A DNA stretch of 64,000 nt from Prauserella isguenensis (lineage in GTDB: Bacteria > Actinomycetota > Actinomycetes > Mycobacteriales > Pseudonocardiaceae): assembly GCF_014191605.1 (NCBI RefSeq), contig NZ_JACHWU010000001.1:310001-374000 (forward strand). The letters run 5' to 3'. Positions 62,921 to 64,000 of the stretch are shown piece after piece (position 1 is the stretch's first letter; the number at the start of each line of letters is the position of its first letter). The notes beneath the pieces were generated by a model that saw only the letters and a list, made by a program, of their open reading frames with translations, searched no databases and had not been told where the DNA came from. A program made the position numbers and the translations under genes.

Positions 62921-63071
62921 GGGTCTTTGGTACCACCACCCCTCCGCATCTCCGGACGGGACACGCCCTGATGTGATATCGGCTCTGACGTCGGCTTGGC
63001 AGAACCGTCCGCATCGCATCCCCGGGGTGCGGGACGGGCCGGCACGCTGGAGAATCGAGTACCGCCGAGCG

Positions 63072-64000
63072 TCAGGCGGATTTGCGGGTCGAGCGACCCG
63101 AACCACCGCTCCGAGTCTTTCGCTCCTCGGACTCCTCGCCTGCCGAGCCCGCGGATTTGCCTGCGGCCGAGCCGGCACTGTCCGATTCCTTCGTGCCCGA
63201 GCTCTTCCCACCCGAGCTCTTCCCACCCGAGCTCTTTCCTCCTGCGTTCTTTCCTCCTGAGCCCTTGCGTGCCGAAGCCTTGCCTGTCGAAGCCTTGCTG
63301 CTGGAGGACTTGCCGCCGGAAGACGTTGCCGTCGATTCCCTGCCGCCCGACGATGTGCCATCGCCCGACTTCGTACCTGTCGACCTGCGGCTCGCCGACT
63401 TCGTGCCCGTGGAACCGTTCGACGACGCCTTGGAGCCGGACGAGCGGGAACTGCGACTTCCGGCGCCGGACGTCCCACCGTCCTCGGCCGAGTCGGAGTC
63501 CCTCGCCTCTTTCGCCGCCGTCACACTGGCCTGGAGGGCGGACATCAGATCGGTGGCCTCGGGTTCCGCCTCCACCTCGGGTGGAGGCGCGGTTTCCTTG
63601 CCCTCGATCTTCGACTGAATCAGGTCCAGAAGCGCCTCGCGATAGCTGTCCCGATACTTGTCGGGCTCGAAGACGCTGTCCGAGAGCGAATCGATGAGCG
63701 AGCTCGCCATCGACATTTCCTGCGATCGAACCTCCGGCGGATCCTCCCGGAGGAATGGGAAATCGACCTCGCGCACCTCGTCGGGCCACAGCATCGTCGT
63801 CAACACCATGACGTCCGAGACCACCCGCAGCACGGCCAGCGATTCGCGTTGCCGAATGGCGACCTTCGTGATGGCGACCTGTCCGGACTTGTGCAGTGCG
63901 TCGCGCAGCAGCACGTACGGCTTGGTCGCGGCCTTCTGCGGTTCGAGGTAGTAGCTCTTGTCGAAATAGATCGGGTCGATCGCTTCGAGTGGGACGAACT
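63072..64000 (-). CDS. ku: Ku protein, C-terminal part, with a repetitive tail (5' end outside window)
   Basis: Ku binds DNA ends and recruits ligase D in bacterial end joining. The visible core includes DPIYFDKSYYLEPQKAATKP, YVLLRDALHKSGQVAITKVA, LAVLRVVSDVMVLTTMLWPD, FEPDKYRDSYREALLDLIQ, all Ku landmarks. The tail of about 150 residues after EGKETAPPPEVEAE is Ser/Gly/Lys/Thr-rich, with KSSGGKSSGGKSSGTK encoded by 15-bp repeats (63200-63245). Basic tails in bacterial Ku aid DNA binding; this one is long. The gene continues past position 64000. Confidence 0.93.
   Translation of the reverse strand, partial: FVPLEAIDPIYFDKSYYLEPQKAATKPYVLLRDALHKSGQVAITKVAIRQRESLAVLRVVSDVMVLTTMLWPDEVREVDFPFLREDPPEVRSQEMSMASSLIDSLSDSVFEPDKYRDSYREALLDLIQSKIEGKETAPPPEVEAEPEATDLMSALQASVTAAKEARDSDSAEDGGTSGAGSRSSRSSGSKASSNGSTGTKSASRRSTGTKSGDGTSSGGRESTATSSGGKSSSSKASTGKASARKGSGGKNAGGKSSGGKSSGGKSSGTKESDSAGSAAGKSAGSAGEESEERKTRSGGSGRSTRKSA

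Noticed and set aside
1-64000. Insertion sequences, integrases or phage genes
   Set aside because: No transposase, integrase or phage structural motif was recognised in any frame; low-complexity and tandem repeats account for the repetitive signal.

Overview
This window is chromosomal DNA from a very high-GC actinobacterium, most likely a member of the Pseudonocardiaceae (Saccharomonospora/Amycolatopsis/Prauserella type). The evidence is strong G/C third-position bias, many GTG starts, frequent 4-bp ATGA/GTGA gene overlaps, mycothiol biosynthesis (mshA), bS22, SenX3-RegX3, an HbhA homologue and a BldN/RsbN-type sigma/anti-sigma pair. From memory of the M. tuberculosis map, much of the window follows the conserved block Rv0474 to Rv0511: XRE regulator, hbhA, DUF2516, DUF2505, murB, L,D-transpeptidase, SDR, mshA, YbjN, gpm, senX3-regX3, ppx, Rv0497-Rv0499, proC, Rv0500A, bS22, SDR, PlsC, SerB1-like HAD, glutaredoxin and hemA-hemC-hemD. 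I infer a conserved backbone interrupted by lineage-specific insertions.

Layout. 0-7.2 kb: an M20 hydrolase converges on the rex-hemA-hemC-hemD operon, which has a Rex operator in front. 7.4-12.6 kb: a sulfite-oxidase-like enzyme, ArsC-like protein, membrane protein, glutaredoxin and acyl-CoA ligase. 12.7-16.2 kb: BldN-like sigma factor, RsbN-like anti-sigma factor and HAD-IB phosphatase. 16.2-25.1 kb: phospholipid acyltransferase, SDR, bS22, small MerR-type regulator, proC, thioesterase, sugar-phosphate isomerase-like protein, a long disordered membrane protein and exopolyphosphatase. 25.1-31.6 kb: senX3-regX3, gpmA, a 6C small RNA, and YbjN/mshA/hydrolase. 31.7-37.7 kb: a Mn-riboswitch-controlled terC with an unlisted 28-residue membrane ORF, then L,D-transpeptidase, SDR, murB, DUF2505 and a methyltransferase. 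38-42.3 kb: an OlsB/OlsA-like acyltransferase pair, DedA protein, mycothiol-dependent enzyme and purU. 42.2-49.2 kb: an iron locus (FecCD-type ABC transporter, MbtH, ornithine N-monooxygenase, hydroxyornithine formyltransferase) with three IdeR/DtxR-type boxes, plus a guanidine-III riboswitch driving a guanidinium exporter. 49.4-57.5 kb: oxidoreductase, SRPBCC, YbaK, DUF2516, HbhA, XRE regulator, VOC, CGNR, a DnaA-box cluster, DUF445 and a DapC-like aminotransferase. 57.6-64 kb: secreted low-complexity protein, YczE-like, PP2C-like and DUF998 proteins, small conserved proteins, and the C-terminal part of Ku.

The most unusual signal is repetitive. A 21-bp tandem element (core GCAACACG or GCAGGACACG, read on either strand) occurs in eight arrays, usually beside gene 3' ends. 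One array lies in frame inside the OlsB-like acyltransferase and adds about 73 residues. A 19-bp array starts exactly at the stop codon of the L,D-transpeptidase. In-frame 15-bp minisatellites sit in the disordered linkers of many unrelated proteins, including the unusually long N-terminus of Rex. The same genome therefore appears to expand short tandem repeats both between and within genes.
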